Part shown: positions 18,454 through 28,711 of the stretch, piece by piece
How positions within the stretch are numbered: the first letter of the stretch is position 1
How the letters are laid out: each line of letters starts with the position of its first letter
Position numbers and translations under genes: made by a program
Notes under the pieces: model-generated
Databases searched by the model: none
What the model was told of the DNA's origin: nothing
Seen by the model: the letters and a program-made list of their open reading frames with translations, nothing else
NCBI RefSeq assembly: GCF_902459735.1
Contig: NZ_CABPRV010000004.1
Location: forward strand, 124,001 to 188,000
Length of the DNA stretch: 64,000 bases
Direction: 5' to 3'
Source of the DNA: Pandoraea capi
Lineage (GTDB): Bacteria; Pseudomonadota; Gammaproteobacteria; Burkholderiales; Burkholderiaceae

Positions 18454-19491
18454 TTAGGCAACCGGCCCGGAAACTCGTACCACGACCTTGCCGAACGCCC
18501 CGCGGCGCAGGTGCGACAACGCCTGCCGGAAGTCCGCGAAATCGTAGACGGCATCCACCTGCGGCACGATCCCATGCCGGTCGACAGCCGTCACCAATGC
18601 CTCCAGCCCCTGCCGATGGCCCACACCGATACCCTGCACATGCGCCCGTTTGAGCAGCACCGGGTACACCGGGATTTGCAGGGTGTCCCCGCCCAGCATG
18701 CCGATGACCGACACCTTCCCGCCTGGCGCGAGCGCCGCCAGCGTCTCGCGCATGTCGCCCCCGGCCAGTTCCAGCACCTGCTCGACCCCGCGCCCTTCGG
18801 TCAGCCGGCACACCTCGTCCGACCAACCTTCCCGGCGTAGGACACCATGCGTGACGCCGAGCGCCGCCGCCCGGCGCAGCTTGTCTTCGCTCCCGCTCAC
18901 GACGATGGCCTTCGCACCGTGCGCCGTCGCCAGTTGCGCCCCGAACAGCGCGACCCCGCCCGTCCCGATGATCAGAACCGTCTCGCCCGGTGCGAGCTTG
19001 CGGCCCGTGCCGAACAGCGCGTGCCAGGCCGTCAGCCCGGCGCAGGTCAGCGTCGACGCCGCCACATCGTCGAGGGTGGACGGCGCACGCACCAGCGACG
19101 CCTCGTCGAAAACCGCATATTCCCGTAGCACGCCCGTCAACGTGCCGCCAAAGATATTGAGCCCGGCCGGCGCCTGTTCGCCATCGACCCAGCGATCCCA
19201 GAAGGTATTGATCACGCGCTCACCCACCGCCACGCGCGTGACCCCGTCGCCCACCGCCACGACCTCCCCTGCCATGTCGGAACCGGGCACGAACGGAAAT
19301 TCCACCGGCAATCCCATGCCGGTGTCGATCATGAGGGCATCGCGGTAATTGAGCGATACGGCGTTCACCCTGACCAGCACTTCGCCCGGACCGGGTGTCG
19401 GCACGGCCACCGTCGTCAGGTCGAGTGCCGCTTCCCCCCAGGTGGCCATTTGCCACTGTTGCATCGTTGTCATTGCCATCTCTCTGTTCAT
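18454..19491 (-). CDS. Zinc-independent MDR alcohol dehydrogenase / quinone oxidoreductase
   Basis: 345 residues of the medium-chain dehydrogenase/reductase superfamily. GroES-like N-terminal fold (SLNYRDALMI, PGSDMAGEVVAVG), NAD(P)-binding GTGGVALFGAQLA and C-terminal DFADFRQALSHL. The catalytic-zinc Cys/His of classical ADHs is not seen in the N-terminal domain, so it is quinone-oxidoreductase-like. The start is uncertain: 19491 has GAGAAACG upstream, and an internal ATG about 18 nt in is also plausible. It is divergent from a LysR gene 101 bp away, its probable regulator. Confidence 0.9.
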   Translation of the reverse strand: MNREMAMTTMQQWQMATWGEAALDLTTVAVPTPGPGEVLVRVNAVSLNYRDALMIDTGMGLPVEFPFVPGSDMAGEVVAVGDGVTRVAVGERVINTFWDRWVDGEQAPAGLNIFGGTLTGVLREYAVFDEASLVRAPSTLDDVAASTLTCAGLTAWHALFGTGRKLAPGETVLIIGTGGVALFGAQLATAHGAKAIVVSGSEDKLRRAAALGVTHGVLRREGWSDEVCRLTEGRGVEQVLELAGGDMRETLAALAPGGKVSVIGMLGGDTLQIPVYPVLLKRAHVQGIGVGHRQGLEALVTAVDRHGIVPQVDAVYDFADFRQALSHLRRGAFGKVVVRVSGPVA

Positions 19492-19592
19492 CGTTTCTCA
19501 ATCGAAGATCCCGGCGCGCCGGGTGGACAGAGTTAGCTTATTGGAGAATACTTCGCGGCAGTGATGGCGATTTATCCACTAATTGGCGACAT

Positions 19593-20507
19593 ATGAGAAC
19601 CAATGACACCTACACGCCCGATCGCCTCTCCGGCATTTCGGCGTTCGTGGCGGCGGTCGACGCGGGCAGCTTCGCCGGCGCGGCCGAGCGATTGCACCTG
19701 ACCCGTTCGGCGGTCGCCAAACGGATCGCGCGACTGGAGACCCGACTGGGTGTCCGCCTGTTCCATCGCACTACCCGCAGCCAGCATCTGACCGACGAAG
19801 GGCAGACGTTCTATCAGCGGTGCACGAAGGTGCTCTCGGAACTGTCCGAAGCGGAAGATGAGTTAAGCGCCGGATCGCAAACGCCGATGGGCAGGCTACG
19901 CGTGACGATGCCCGTGCAGATCGGGCGGCAATGCATCGCGCCCGTCCTGCTGACGCTGGCGAAATCGCATTCGCAGTTGCGTCTGGAGATGTCGTTCTGC
20001 GACCACCGGATCGATCTGATCGAAGAAGGCTTCGATCTGGCCGTGCGCAGTGGACGTCTCGATGACACGCCCGGGCTCAAGGCGCGTCCGCTCGCCGAAC
20101 AAACGATGTTGTTGTGCGCGTCGCCGGCATATCTCTCCGAACATGACGCACCGCAGACGACCGCCGATCTCGCCCATCATGAACGCCTGATGTACGGACG
20201 CGGCGGCAATCTCTATCAATGGCCCGCGCTCTCGATGCCGCCCGAGGCCATGTCGCGCGCGCCGCGCTTCGTCTTCGACGATCTTGTCGCGCTCGTGACC
20301 GCCGCCGAGCAAGGACTCGGCATCGCCTACGTTCCCCGTTGGGTCGCGATGCATCAACTGGACGCCGGAACGCTCGTGCATCTCCTGCCGCAGACCTATG
20401 CCCCGGGCACGCCGCTGCATCTGGTCTGGCCCGACACGCGGCACCCGTCCCCCAAGCTGCGCGCGGCGATCGACGCACTGTTGGCCTCGGCGCCGACGTG
20501 GACGTGA
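19593..20507 (+). CDS. LysR family transcriptional regulator (CrgA/AaeR-like)
   Basis: 304 residues with the HTH FAGAAERLHLTRSAVAKRIARLE (about residues 27-49) and an effector domain containing GRLRVTMPVQIGRQCIAPVL. This is the subgroup that often controls an adjacent oxidoreductase. The start at 19593 is chosen over the longer open frame because homologous LysR proteins begin a few residues before the HTH. It is divergent from the MDR oxidoreductase gene. Confidence 0.93.
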   Translation: MRTNDTYTPDRLSGISAFVAAVDAGSFAGAAERLHLTRSAVAKRIARLETRLGVRLFHRTTRSQHLTDEGQTFYQRCTKVLSELSEAEDELSAGSQTPMGRLRVTMPVQIGRQCIAPVLLTLAKSHSQLRLEMSFCDHRIDLIEEGFDLAVRSGRLDDTPGLKARPLAEQTMLLCASPAYLSEHDAPQTTADLAHHERLMYGRGGNLYQWPALSMPPEAMSRAPRFVFDDLVALVTAAEQGLGIAYVPRWVAMHQLDAGTLVHLLPQTYAPGTPLHLVWPDTRHPSPKLRAAIDALLASAPTWT

Positions 20508-20642
20508 CCGGCGCATGCATCGACGTCCATCGCCAGTACCGGACTCAAGGATTCGCCGACGTTGGCATCTGACGCTTCCATGCGGTCGCGGCCGTCGACT
20601 GACTGACGGCTGACGCCAGACCACCATCTCGCACATCGCCGG

Positions 20643-22160
20643 TCAGACACCCCGCGGACAACCAAACGGCTCCTGCTGCGCATCGATCGCCTGCGCGCGC
20701 ATCGGATACATGCGCGCCCATGTCTGTGCGGCCCACGAGCCACCCAGCAATCGCACGAGGCTGTCTCGCCGCATCAGGAGATGCACGACCAGCGCCTCCG
20801 GATCACGAAGTTCCTTCATCGTGTCGCACGACGTATGGCCGGTTGTCTGAGACGTTTGCGCGCTCTGCGACAGGTATGCCACCTCATGGGCACGTGTCGC
20901 CCATCGCCGCATTTCCTGCGACGAAATTCGCCCGAGCCGATACGCCATTTCAGCGGCCAGTGCGCGTACGCCGTTGGGGTTCCGCAACGCCTCCGACATC
21001 GCTTTGCCCGTCACATCGCACGCCGCCCCGCTCAGCCCCGAAAGTCGCCGCACGAAGGGCGCGTAGTGTTCGCCATAGGGAAATTGTGTGAGATCGGCCA
21101 GTGCATCATCGGGTAGCGTAGCTGCGAAGCTCGCCGCCTCCCGGCGAAACGTCGACGTCAGCGGCGGCAGCGACGTCAACGTCTTGCGCTGGTTGAGCGC
21201 CACGTCGTACCCGTCGACCTTGCGCGTGTGCTGAAACGCCAGATCGAGGCACGCATCGAAATCCAGCGACATCACGTAAGGCAGGTCGTTCTTGTCGCGC
21301 CAGACCCCGATGTTCTCCATGAACACGTTGCAGAGATCCCAGTTACCGAGCCAGAGCGCTGCAATGTAATGACGCTCCAGTGCACATTGGTAGACGTCCG
21401 GGAGTGCGTGACAAAGCAGGCGACGCATGGCAATACGGTGCCCGAGTGCTTCGGCATGCACCTGCGCCATTTCACCGTCGAGGTGATAGAACGGCAGACC
21501 GCCCGCCGTCTCCACGGCCTGCGCCATGCGTTGCCCTGCGGCGCGCGCCTGTCCCCTTGCGTGTTGCAGTGTCTCGACATCGGGAGGATGTGCACCGCCG
21601 ATGACGCGCCACGCGTCGTCGCTCTCGAGCCAGTCGCCGAGATTGCGGTAGGTCTCGAGAAACGTCGTTGCCAGATAGAGACGTTCGGGGGCCTGTGTGC
21701 CATCGAACGCCTGCGAACAGCCGCGCACCAGAATGGCGGTCGGCGTGGCGAGCCCGAGCGCACCGAAAAGCCGCGACGCCAGCCAGGCCTGCGCGGCATG
21801 CCCTGCGCTCGGACATGCCTTCACGACGTATTGCGGTGCGTCCGCCGGCGCAAGATGCGAGGTGGGTGATGTGTGGGGAAGGGATGCCGCCGATGCCGCC
21901 GACACGCCGTGCGTCGAAAGCGACATACGGATGGCGGACCCGGCACTTCCCATGGGCGCCGCAGCGCACACCCGCATCGCCGATGAAAAATCGTAGGGAC
22001 CGATGTCCGGCAACGGCGCCCCGCTACCATCGTGTCCGACAACCGCGCCGAATACGCCGAACGTGCCGGCTTCGGGTAGCGTGTCGGCGCGCTGCCTGAT
22101 GTCGTCTCTCCTCCAGTCGAACCGTGTGTTTCCCTGACCGATACCCGCATTGACGTGCAT
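20643..22160 (-). CDS. Orphan protein with kinase-like landmarks
   Basis: 505 residues, no family recognised with certainty. Residues 1-105 are Ser/Ala/Thr/Pro-rich and look disordered. From about 108 there is a globular region whose landmarks recall the atypical (HipA/PI3K-like) kinase fold: YVVK with K114 after a beta strand, then WLASRLFGALGL helix and TPTAILV strand, GNWDLCN (D275, N278) like a catalytic loop, and SLDFD (D300, D302) like a metal-binding motif. AAGGAG lies 7 nt before the ATG. It has no operon partner. An effector-like or phosphotransferase role is inference only. Confidence 0.7.
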   Translation of the reverse strand: MHVNAGIGQGNTRFDWRRDDIRQRADTLPEAGTFGVFGAVVGHDGSGAPLPDIGPYDFSSAMRVCAAAPMGSAGSAIRMSLSTHGVSAASAASLPHTSPTSHLAPADAPQYVVKACPSAGHAAQAWLASRLFGALGLATPTAILVRGCSQAFDGTQAPERLYLATTFLETYRNLGDWLESDDAWRVIGGAHPPDVETLQHARGQARAAGQRMAQAVETAGGLPFYHLDGEMAQVHAEALGHRIAMRRLLCHALPDVYQCALERHYIAALWLGNWDLCNVFMENIGVWRDKNDLPYVMSLDFDACLDLAFQHTRKVDGYDVALNQRKTLTSLPPLTSTFRREAASFAATLPDDALADLTQFPYGEHYAPFVRRLSGLSGAACDVTGKAMSEALRNPNGVRALAAEMAYRLGRISSQEMRRWATRAHEVAYLSQSAQTSQTTGHTSCDTMKELRDPEALVVHLLMRRDSLVRLLGGSWAAQTWARMYPMRAQAIDAQQEPFGCPRGV

Positions 22161-22324
22161 CACGACGCTCCTTGGTCGTAGCACGGAGACCGGTGCGCAT
22201 ACGCGGCAACGGTCTCCCGATTAAGATCGGCAAATCTTGCTGCGGTACCGAACGGCCAGCTTTCGAAAATGGGGCAACATCGGATAATTCCGCCTCGACA
22301 CCCGGCGCATCGAGGCGCTACGTC

Positions 22325-22906
22325 TTATAACTCGATCTTCGTGCCCAGCACCGCGAGGAACTGCGCGATCCATGCGGGATGTGCGGGCCACGCTGGTGCG
22401 GTGACGAGTTTGCCGTCGGTATGGGCATCGTCGATGGCGATTTCCATGTACTTCCCACCGGCCAGCCGCACTTCCGGCGCACAGGCCGGATACGCCGAGC
22501 ATTCGCGCCCTTCGATCACGCCAGCGGCCGCGAGCAACTGCGCGCCGTGGCAGATGGCGGCGATCGGCTTGTCGTTTTCGGCAAAGTGACGAACGGCGGC
22601 GAGCACTGCGTCGTTCAGACGCAGGTACTCCGGCGCGCGTCCGCCGGGGATGACCAGCGCGTCGAAGTCGGACGGCGACAGGCCGTCGAACGTAGCATTC
22701 AGCGTAAAGTCGTGACCGCGCTTTTCGCTGTACGTCTGATCGCCTTCGAAATCATGAATCGCGGTGCGCACCTTGTCGCCCGCCTTCTTGCCGGGACAGA
22801 CGACTTCCACGCGATGTCCCACGGCCATCAGTGCCTGCACCGGCACCATCAGTTCGTAGTCTTCGACGTAATCGCCCGCCAGCACCAGAATCCGCTTCTT
22901 GCCCAT
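22325..22906 (-). CDS. DJ-1/PfpI family protein
   Basis: 193 residues, a single class-I glutamine-amidotransferase-like domain. It has the nucleophile elbow AICHGAQ (C119, H120) and an early acidic residue ([13 protein letters not shown]) as in PfpI/DJ-1 proteins. Family members include glyoxalase III, deglycase-type and protease-annotated proteins; the activity here is undetermined. It lies downstream of the boxA terminator and so probably has its own promoter in 22907-23010. Confidence 0.9.
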   Translation of the reverse strand: MGKKRILVLAGDYVEDYELMVPVQALMAVGHRVEVVCPGKKAGDKVRTAIHDFEGDQTYSEKRGHDFTLNATFDGLSPSDFDALVIPGGRAPEYLRLNDAVLAAVRHFAENDKPIAAICHGAQLLAAAGVIEGRECSAYPACAPEVRLAGGKYMEIAIDDAHTDGKLVTAPAWPAHPAWIAQFLAVLGTKIEL

Positions 22907-23020
22907 GTGACTCTCCGTTCAGAGAAAAAATGGAAGGGAAACAGCCCCTCCATATTACTCAATTCCAGTGACATCTCCGGGACCGGGGTAACAGCACACG
23001 CAAACATCCGGACAAAAAAA

Positions 23021-23042
23021 ACCGCGTGCCGAAACACGCGGT
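23021..23042 (-). terminator. Intrinsic terminator of the box operon
   Basis: ACCGCGTG / CACGCGGT stem with a 6-nt loop. Eight A on the plus strand directly before it give a U-run at the 3' end of the minus-strand transcript. It lies about 100 bp past the boxA stop and insulates the PfpI gene. Confidence 0.88.
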
Positions 23043-23141
23043 GTCAAGTCGGCGCAAAACGCCGTCGGTCAATCATCAGGCACTGCGCGATGTGGTCCAA
23101 CGCCGCCCCTCCATCCCCACACCGGGCACGCGCCCCGAATC

Positions 23142-24407
23142 TCAATAAGTCTCCAGATGCAGGCGCCCTTCCGTCTTCATCCGTTGCCAGAGCGACGGCC
23201 AGTCGAGTCCGGCCTCGCCTGCGATGGTCTGCAACACTTGCAGCACGCCGTCCTCCATGCCCTTCAGCCCGCACACGTAGATGTACGTGTGATCGTGACG
23301 CAGCAGTGCCGCCACATCGGCCGCCCGCTCGCGCATCGCGTCCTGCACGTAACGCTTGGGCTGCCCCGGGGTGCGCGAGAACGCGAGATTGGTGTCGATG
23401 AAATCCTTCGGCAGATTGAGCAGCGGCCCGAAGTACGGCAACTCGCCTTGCGTGCGCGCACCGAAGAACAGCATCAGCTTGCCGGTCGCGCCCTTCATGC
23501 GGCGACGACGGCGATACTCCGTCATCGCGCGCATCGGCGCCGCGCCCGTGCCGGTGCAGATCATCAGCAGATGCGAATCCGCGTGATTGGGCATGAGGAA
23601 CGTGCTGCCGAACGGCCCCATCACATTCACCACATCCCCCTTCTTCAGGTCGCAAAGGTAGTTCGAGCACACCCCGCCGACCGCCTGCCCGTGATGATCT
23701 TTCGTCACGCGTTTGACCGTCAGCGCCAGGTTGTTATACCCGGGACGCTCGCCGTCGCGCGGCGACGCGATCGAGTACTGACGCGCATGATGCGCCCGCC
23801 CGTCGGCCGTGGTGCCCGGCGCAATGATGCCGATGGATTGCCCTTCGAGCACCGGGAACGGCTGCTTGCCGAAGTCGAGCACGATGTGATGGATGTCGCT
23901 CTCGGTGCTCGCATCCGTCACGCGATAGTTACCGACCACCGTGGCCTGCACCGGGGCCTTGTGGTTATACAGATTGACGTACGGCTTGGCAGCCGACCAC
24001 GGCGGGACGACCGACCCGCGCACGAGGTCCGACCCCCCGATCACCGGCTCGGCAGACTCGGCACCGCCCGTCGACCCGCCGCCGGCAGCGCCCTCGGTCG
24101 CCTCACCGATCGAACCCTGCCCGGCAAGCGTATCGTCCTGCACGGGCAGTTCGTCCCACGTGAGCTGCTCGTCGACGGGGTAGGCCTCGGCCCTGAGCAC
24201 GTCGCGCCAGTTGTCGATAGCCCCCGTCGGGCACGGCGAGATACACGCCATGCACCCATTGCACGTGTCCGCGCGCACAACGTAATTGTTCTCGTCGTGC
24301 GTGATCGCGTCGATCGGACACGTCTCCTCGCAGGTATTGCAGCGAATGCAGATCTCCGGATCGATCAGATGCTGCTTCAGAACTTCGACCGGAACGGGGC
24401 CGTTCAT
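23142..24407 (-). CDS. boxA: Benzoyl-CoA 2,3-epoxidase reductase component BoxA
   Basis: 421 residues. It passes electrons from NADPH to BoxB for epoxidation of benzoyl-CoA. The N-terminus has two 4Fe-4S ferredoxin motifs (C20, C23, C26, C30 and C49, C52, C55, C59). A Gly/Ala/Ser-rich linker (about 93-125) precedes a ferredoxin-NADP-reductase module with FAD motif ARQYSIASP and NADP motif [10 protein letters not shown], ending in LETY. The start at 24407 has AAGGAG 8 nt upstream. It is 37 bp downstream of boxB and last in boxCBA. Confidence 0.96.
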   Translation of the reverse strand: MNGPVPVEVLKQHLIDPEICIRCNTCEETCPIDAITHDENNYVVRADTCNGCMACISPCPTGAIDNWRDVLRAEAYPVDEQLTWDELPVQDDTLAGQGSIGEATEGAAGGGSTGGAESAEPVIGGSDLVRGSVVPPWSAAKPYVNLYNHKAPVQATVVGNYRVTDASTESDIHHIVLDFGKQPFPVLEGQSIGIIAPGTTADGRAHHARQYSIASPRDGERPGYNNLALTVKRVTKDHHGQAVGGVCSNYLCDLKKGDVVNVMGPFGSTFLMPNHADSHLLMICTGTGAAPMRAMTEYRRRRRMKGATGKLMLFFGARTQGELPYFGPLLNLPKDFIDTNLAFSRTPGQPKRYVQDAMRERAADVAALLRHDHTYIYVCGLKGMEDGVLQVLQTIAGEAGLDWPSLWQRMKTEGRLHLETY

Positions 24408-24444
24408 GATGCTGTCTCCTTGTGGGGATGGCGCTTGCGGCCGC

Positions 24445-25872
24445 TCAGTTGAAACGCACGTACTCGAAATCGATCGGCTGGCGATTGATGCCCAGCGGAG
24501 GCGGCGCAATCCAGTTCGCGAACTTGCCCGGCTCCGTCACGCGGCCCATGAGCGACGCCACATACGCGCGGTCTTCCGACGACGGCAGCCACTCACGCTC
24601 ATGCGCGGCCCATTCCGTCTCGCTCACGACACGGCCGTCCGGCGAGACACGCACACCGGCGAACGTACCGATCTGGCGGTTGAACGCCTTGTGCGGCACC
24701 GTCAGACGGAAGTCGATGCCCGCCTTCTCCAGCACCTTGTTCCATCGGTTCACACCGGCCACGGAGTCCTTGATGTAGTCGTCGCGCAGCACTTCGTTCA
24801 TCGCGTTGAGCATCGGCACTTCGCGCTCCACGAGCTTGCCGTTGTCCACGTCCAGCAGGCGATACATCTGGCCGTTGAGTTGATGGTCGTCGTCGCGCTT
24901 GCTCTCCTCGTAGCGGCCCTTCAGACCCGAGCTGTAGAAGATCGCCGCGTTGGACGACTGGTCCGCACCGAACAGATCGATCGTCACGGAGTAGTGGAAG
25001 TTGATGTAACGCTGGATCGTCGGCAGATCGATCACACCGGCAGCGCGCAGCTTCGAGACGTCGTCGGTCTTCAGTTCGTTCATCACCTGCGCCGTACGGG
25101 CGATCACACGCGATACGCCCGACTCGCCCACGAACATGTGATGCGCTTCTTCGGTCAGCATGAACTTCGTGGTGCGTGCGAGCGGATCGAAGCCCGACTC
25201 GGCCAGCGCGGACAACTGGAACTTGCCGTCGCGATCCGTGAAGTACGTGAACATGTAGAACGCGAGCCAGTCCGGCGTCTTCTCGTTGAACGCACCGAGA
25301 ATGCGGGGATTGTCGTCGTCGCCCGAGCGGCGGCCAAGCAGCGCTTCGGCTTCTTCCCGACCGTCGCGACCGAAGTAGCGATGCAGCAGATAGACCATCG
25401 CCCACAGGTGGCGGCCTTCTTCCACGTTCACCTGGAACAGGTTACGCAGGTCGTACATCGACGGCGCGGTCAGCCCGAGGTGACGCTGTTGCTCGACCGA
25501 TGCCGGCTCCGTGTCGCCTTGCGTGACGATGATGCGGCGCAGGTTCGCACGATGCTCGCCCGGCACGTCCTGCCACGCGGCCTCGCCCTTGTGCTCGCCA
25601 AAGTGAATCTTGCGATCGGCTTCGCCCGGCGTGAGGAAGATGCCCCAACGGTAGTCCGGCATCTTCACGTGATCGAAGTGGGCCCAGCCACTCGGATCGA
25701 CGCTCACCGCCGTACGCAGATAGACGTCAAACCCATGCGAGCCTTCCGGGCCCATGTCGCCCCACCAGGACAGGAAGTTCGGCTGCCACTGTTCGAGCGC
25801 GCGTTGCAGCGTGCGGTCGTCCGACAGGTTGACGTTATTGGGGATCTTCTCGCTGTAATTGATCGAAGCCAT
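24445..25872 (-). CDS. boxB: Benzoyl-CoA 2,3-epoxidase oxygenase component BoxB
   Basis: 475 residues, the diiron oxygenase that converts benzoyl-CoA to 2,3-epoxybenzoyl-CoA. Carboxylate/His ligand pairs of the family are visible as E152-x2-H155 (EEGRHLW) and E242-x2-H245 (TEEAHHMF), with D213 and E122 as plausible further ligands. Start at 25872 (MASINYSEK). It lies between boxC and boxA; the 115-bp gap to boxC is the longest in the operon. Confidence 0.97.
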   Translation of the reverse strand: MASINYSEKIPNNVNLSDDRTLQRALEQWQPNFLSWWGDMGPEGSHGFDVYLRTAVSVDPSGWAHFDHVKMPDYRWGIFLTPGEADRKIHFGEHKGEAAWQDVPGEHRANLRRIIVTQGDTEPASVEQQRHLGLTAPSMYDLRNLFQVNVEEGRHLWAMVYLLHRYFGRDGREEAEALLGRRSGDDDNPRILGAFNEKTPDWLAFYMFTYFTDRDGKFQLSALAESGFDPLARTTKFMLTEEAHHMFVGESGVSRVIARTAQVMNELKTDDVSKLRAAGVIDLPTIQRYINFHYSVTIDLFGADQSSNAAIFYSSGLKGRYEESKRDDDHQLNGQMYRLLDVDNGKLVEREVPMLNAMNEVLRDDYIKDSVAGVNRWNKVLEKAGIDFRLTVPHKAFNRQIGTFAGVRVSPDGRVVSETEWAAHEREWLPSSEDRAYVASLMGRVTEPGKFANWIAPPPLGINRQPIDFEYVRFN

Positions 25873-25987
25873 CGTGGGAATCCTCGTGTCTTGTGAATCT
25901 CGTGCGTCGCTTGTATAAGACGTCTCGTCCGGTGGGTGCCGCGCGCACCGCCCGAGTTGGCTCAGGGGCAGTGGCGCGTCGTATTCG

Positions 25988-27643
25988 TCAGACGCGGTTC
26001 AGATCGAACTGCGCCTTGTTGCCCTTGCCGTAGACCTTCAGTGCTCCCTTCTCGCCCACGGCGTTCGGACGAATGAATATCCAGTTCTGCCACGCGGACA
26101 GACGGCCGAAGATGCGCGTATTCATCGTTTCTTTTCCGTTGAAGCGCAGGTTGGCTTCCATGCCGGTGAGCGCATCGGGCGACATGGCGGCGCGCTCTTC
26201 GATGGCGATACGGATTTCGTCCGGCCAGTCGAGATCGTCGACGGCAGCGGTCACCAGACCGAGACGCTCCGCTTCGTCCGGACGCACCGGGCGGCCGATG
26301 GTGGCGCGTACGGCCTCCAGCTCGGCAGCGTCTTCATAGAAACGACGTGCCAGACGCGACTGATCGGTGACCATCGGCAGCAAACCGAAGTTGACTTCGC
26401 TCAGCGTGATCGCCGGTTCGTCTTCCTCGCTCGCGGGCAGCGCCGCCATGTACGTACGGTCGGCGGCAAACGCGAATTCGGCGAGCGTGCCGGTGAAGCA
26501 CGAATCCGGCTCGATCAGCGCGAACAGCGAGCGCGACGACACGTCGATACGGGCGAACGTGCGGCGCAGCATGCCGAGGGTTTCGCGCACGAACCAGTGA
26601 TCCTGATGCGCGAGCAACGAGGCGTCGGCGGCGAGCACATGCTTTGCGTCGCCTTCCGTGCGCAGCAGCCACGTGCCGATGTCGAGTTCGTTGGTACGGA
26701 GATTGAGAATGGCGTCATCCAGCTCGCGCGCCATCTTTAGGGGCCACCAATTGATACCGGCGGCTTCGATGCCTGCGATGTCGGCCGGCGGCGCGGACTT
26801 CGGCGCCTTCACGGTCAGGCTGGCGGTGCGGTTGGCACGGTCGATTTCGACGTCGACGAATTCATAGCGAATGGCGTCCGGCTCATCGGTGCGCTCGATA
26901 CGCGTGAGCGTCACGCCCTTGCCGCCCGGACGGTCGCTGCCCTGTGCCAGTGCCTGCGCACGTGCCGCCACGGACTGAGCGAACTGCGCCGGCTTGACCA
27001 CCTCGTCCACGAGACGCCACTGCTTGGCGCGCTCGCCGCGAATGCCTTCGACGATGGTGCAGAAGATGTCGGCGCGATCGTTGCGCACGTGGCGCTTGTC
27101 GGTCAGACGCGTCAGGCCGCCCGTGCCCGGCAGCACGCCCAGCAGCGGCACTTCCGGCAACGCGACCGATGACGAACGGTCGTCCACCAGATAGATCTCG
27201 TCGCAAGCCAGCGCGAGTTCATAACCGCCGCCTGCGCAGGCGCCGTTCACGGCGGCAATGAACTTCAGGCCGGAGTGACGGCTGGAGTCTTCGAGACCGT
27301 TACGCGTTTCGTTGGTGAATTTGCAGAAGTTGACCTTCCACGCATGCGAGGAGAGGCCGAGCATGAAGATGTTCGCGCCCGAGCAGAACACGCGGTCCTT
27401 GGCGCTCGTGACCACCACCGTCCTGACTTCGGGATGCTCGAAACGGATGCGCTGAACGGCATCGTGCAGTTCGATGTCCACGCCGAGATCGTACGAATTG
27501 AGCTTGAGCTTGTAGCCCTCGCGAATGCCGCCGTCTTCCGCGATATCGATGGCGAGCGTTGCGACCGAGCCGTCGAAGCTCAGCTTCCAGTGCTTGTACT
27601 GCGTAGGGTCCGTACGGTAGTCGACGTGGGGTTTGCCGAACAT
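25988..27643 (-). CDS. boxC: 2,3-epoxybenzoyl-CoA dihydrolase BoxC
   Basis: 551 residues, an enoyl-CoA hydratase/crotonase-superfamily enzyme. It opens epoxybenzoyl-CoA hydrolytically to 3,4-dehydroadipyl-CoA semialdehyde and formate. Crotonase oxyanion-hole segments are seen in the N-terminal half (CSGANIFMLG and NGACAGGGYELALACD), with a second degenerate crotonase-like half. The start at 27643 (MFGKPHVDYR) has GGAGG 6 nt upstream. First structural gene after boxR, with its own strong promoter in the 112-bp gap. Confidence 0.97.
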   Translation of the reverse strand: MFGKPHVDYRTDPTQYKHWKLSFDGSVATLAIDIAEDGGIREGYKLKLNSYDLGVDIELHDAVQRIRFEHPEVRTVVVTSAKDRVFCSGANIFMLGLSSHAWKVNFCKFTNETRNGLEDSSRHSGLKFIAAVNGACAGGGYELALACDEIYLVDDRSSSVALPEVPLLGVLPGTGGLTRLTDKRHVRNDRADIFCTIVEGIRGERAKQWRLVDEVVKPAQFAQSVAARAQALAQGSDRPGGKGVTLTRIERTDEPDAIRYEFVDVEIDRANRTASLTVKAPKSAPPADIAGIEAAGINWWPLKMARELDDAILNLRTNELDIGTWLLRTEGDAKHVLAADASLLAHQDHWFVRETLGMLRRTFARIDVSSRSLFALIEPDSCFTGTLAEFAFAADRTYMAALPASEEDEPAITLSEVNFGLLPMVTDQSRLARRFYEDAAELEAVRATIGRPVRPDEAERLGLVTAAVDDLDWPDEIRIAIEERAAMSPDALTGMEANLRFNGKETMNTRIFGRLSAWQNWIFIRPNAVGEKGALKVYGKGNKAQFDLNRV

Positions 27644-27678
27644 GATTGCCTCCAACTCGAATAATGATCTTGTTGAAT

Positions 27679-27692
27679 TGCAATATAGTGCA
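27679..27692 (-). promoter_or_regulatory. Candidate BoxR operator TGCA-N6-TGCA on the boxC -10
   Basis: On the minus strand, TGCACTATATTGCA contains two TGCA half-sites 6 nt apart and encloses the TATATT -10 of the boxC promoter. TGCA repeats are, from memory, the half-sites described for the related repressor BzdR. A third TGCA is at 27740-27743. Confidence 0.6.
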
Positions 27693-27710
27693 GCACAAAC
27701 CCACCGTCAA
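27682..27710 (-). promoter_or_regulatory. Sigma70-type promoter of boxCBA
   Basis: Minus-strand TTGACG (27710-27705), a 17-nt spacer and TATATT (27687-27682), about 40 bp upstream of the boxC ATG. This is a near-consensus promoter internal to the boxR-boxCBA arrangement, so the structural genes can be transcribed without boxR. Confidence 0.7.
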
Positions 27711-27755
27711 CCATCTACTCAAATAAAAATGAATTATTTTGCAGAATTTTGATAC

Positions 27756-28670
27756 TCAGTCCGACGACAACTGCACTGCCAGGCGTCCGCGCAGCTGCAG
27801 ATAGGCGTCGGCAAGCGCCCGTCCGCCGGTGTCGAAGCTCATGTCGGCCTTGGCGTAGAAGTCCGTGCGGCCGGCCAGAATGCGCTTGAGGTCGTCCATG
27901 GCTTCCGCGTTGCCCGACATGGGACGCAGATCGCCCTGCGCCACGACACGCTTCATATGCTCTTCGGGCGAGGCTTGCAGCCACACCGTATAGCAGTGGG
28001 TGAGCAGGAAGTTGAACGTGGCGGCGTCGCTGACGATACCGCCCGGCGAGGCGATCACCGCCCGCGGATGCTCGGCCACCACGGCTTCCAGCGCGCGCAG
28101 CTCGTAACGGCGATAGGCCGTCGCGCCGTACAGCGAATAGATTTCCGAAGGCGGGCAGCCGGCCAGTTGCTCGATCACGCGGTTGAGTTCCACGAACGGC
28201 ACGTGCATGTCGTCGGCAAGCATGCGACCCAGCGTCGACTTGCCCGCGCCGCGCAGGCCGATGAGCGCGATGCGCCCGCGCCGGTCCGGATCGCGCTCGC
28301 TGCCCGCGAACAGCTCGCTGAGCGCCTGACGCGCCCGGGTGAGCGCTTCGCCATCGCGACCGTGCAGGATTTCACGGATCAGCAGCCATTCGGCAGACGA
28401 CGTCGTTTCGTCGCCCACGATTTCGGCCAATGTGCAATTTAGTGCCTGTGCCAGCTGACGCAGGAACATGACGGACGCGTTACCGACGCCCGACTCCAGA
28501 TTGGCCACGTGACGCTCCGACACGTCCGCATCGAGCGCCAGCGCCTTGCGTGTCAAGCCGCGACGCGCACGCAGCGTCCGAACCCGCTCGCCCAGCGCGA
28601 CCAGGAACGGGTCTTTATCACCAGCGCCTCGCGCCGTCGGCACCCCATCGGCTTGCGCACTCTTATTCAT
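27756..28670 (-). CDS. boxR: BoxR/BzdR-type regulator: HTH fused to shikimate-kinase-like domain
   Basis: 304 residues. An N-terminal XRE-type HTH (about 26-85, RKALALDADVSERHVANLES) is followed by a linker and a shikimate-kinase-like P-loop domain (GLRGAGKST, residues 138-146). This fusion is characteristic of the repressors of benzoyl-CoA pathways, where the kinase-like domain senses benzoyl-CoA. The start at 28670 (MNKSAQ) is preferred to the upstream frame to 28721. It is immediately upstream of boxC on the same strand and divergent from the DUF4863-boxD arm, well placed to control both. Confidence 0.95.
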   Translation of the reverse strand: MNKSAQADGVPTARGAGDKDPFLVALGERVRTLRARRGLTRKALALDADVSERHVANLESGVGNASVMFLRQLAQALNCTLAEIVGDETTSSAEWLLIREILHGRDGEALTRARQALSELFAGSERDPDRRGRIALIGLRGAGKSTLGRMLADDMHVPFVELNRVIEQLAGCPPSEIYSLYGATAYRRYELRALEAVVAEHPRAVIASPGGIVSDAATFNFLLTHCYTVWLQASPEEHMKRVVAQGDLRPMSGNAEAMDDLKRILAGRTDFYAKADMSFDTGGRALADAYLQLRGRLAVQLSSD

Positions 28671-28711
28671 CGGACGAGATCCTCGAAGCAGGTAACATGT
28701 AATATATTGCT

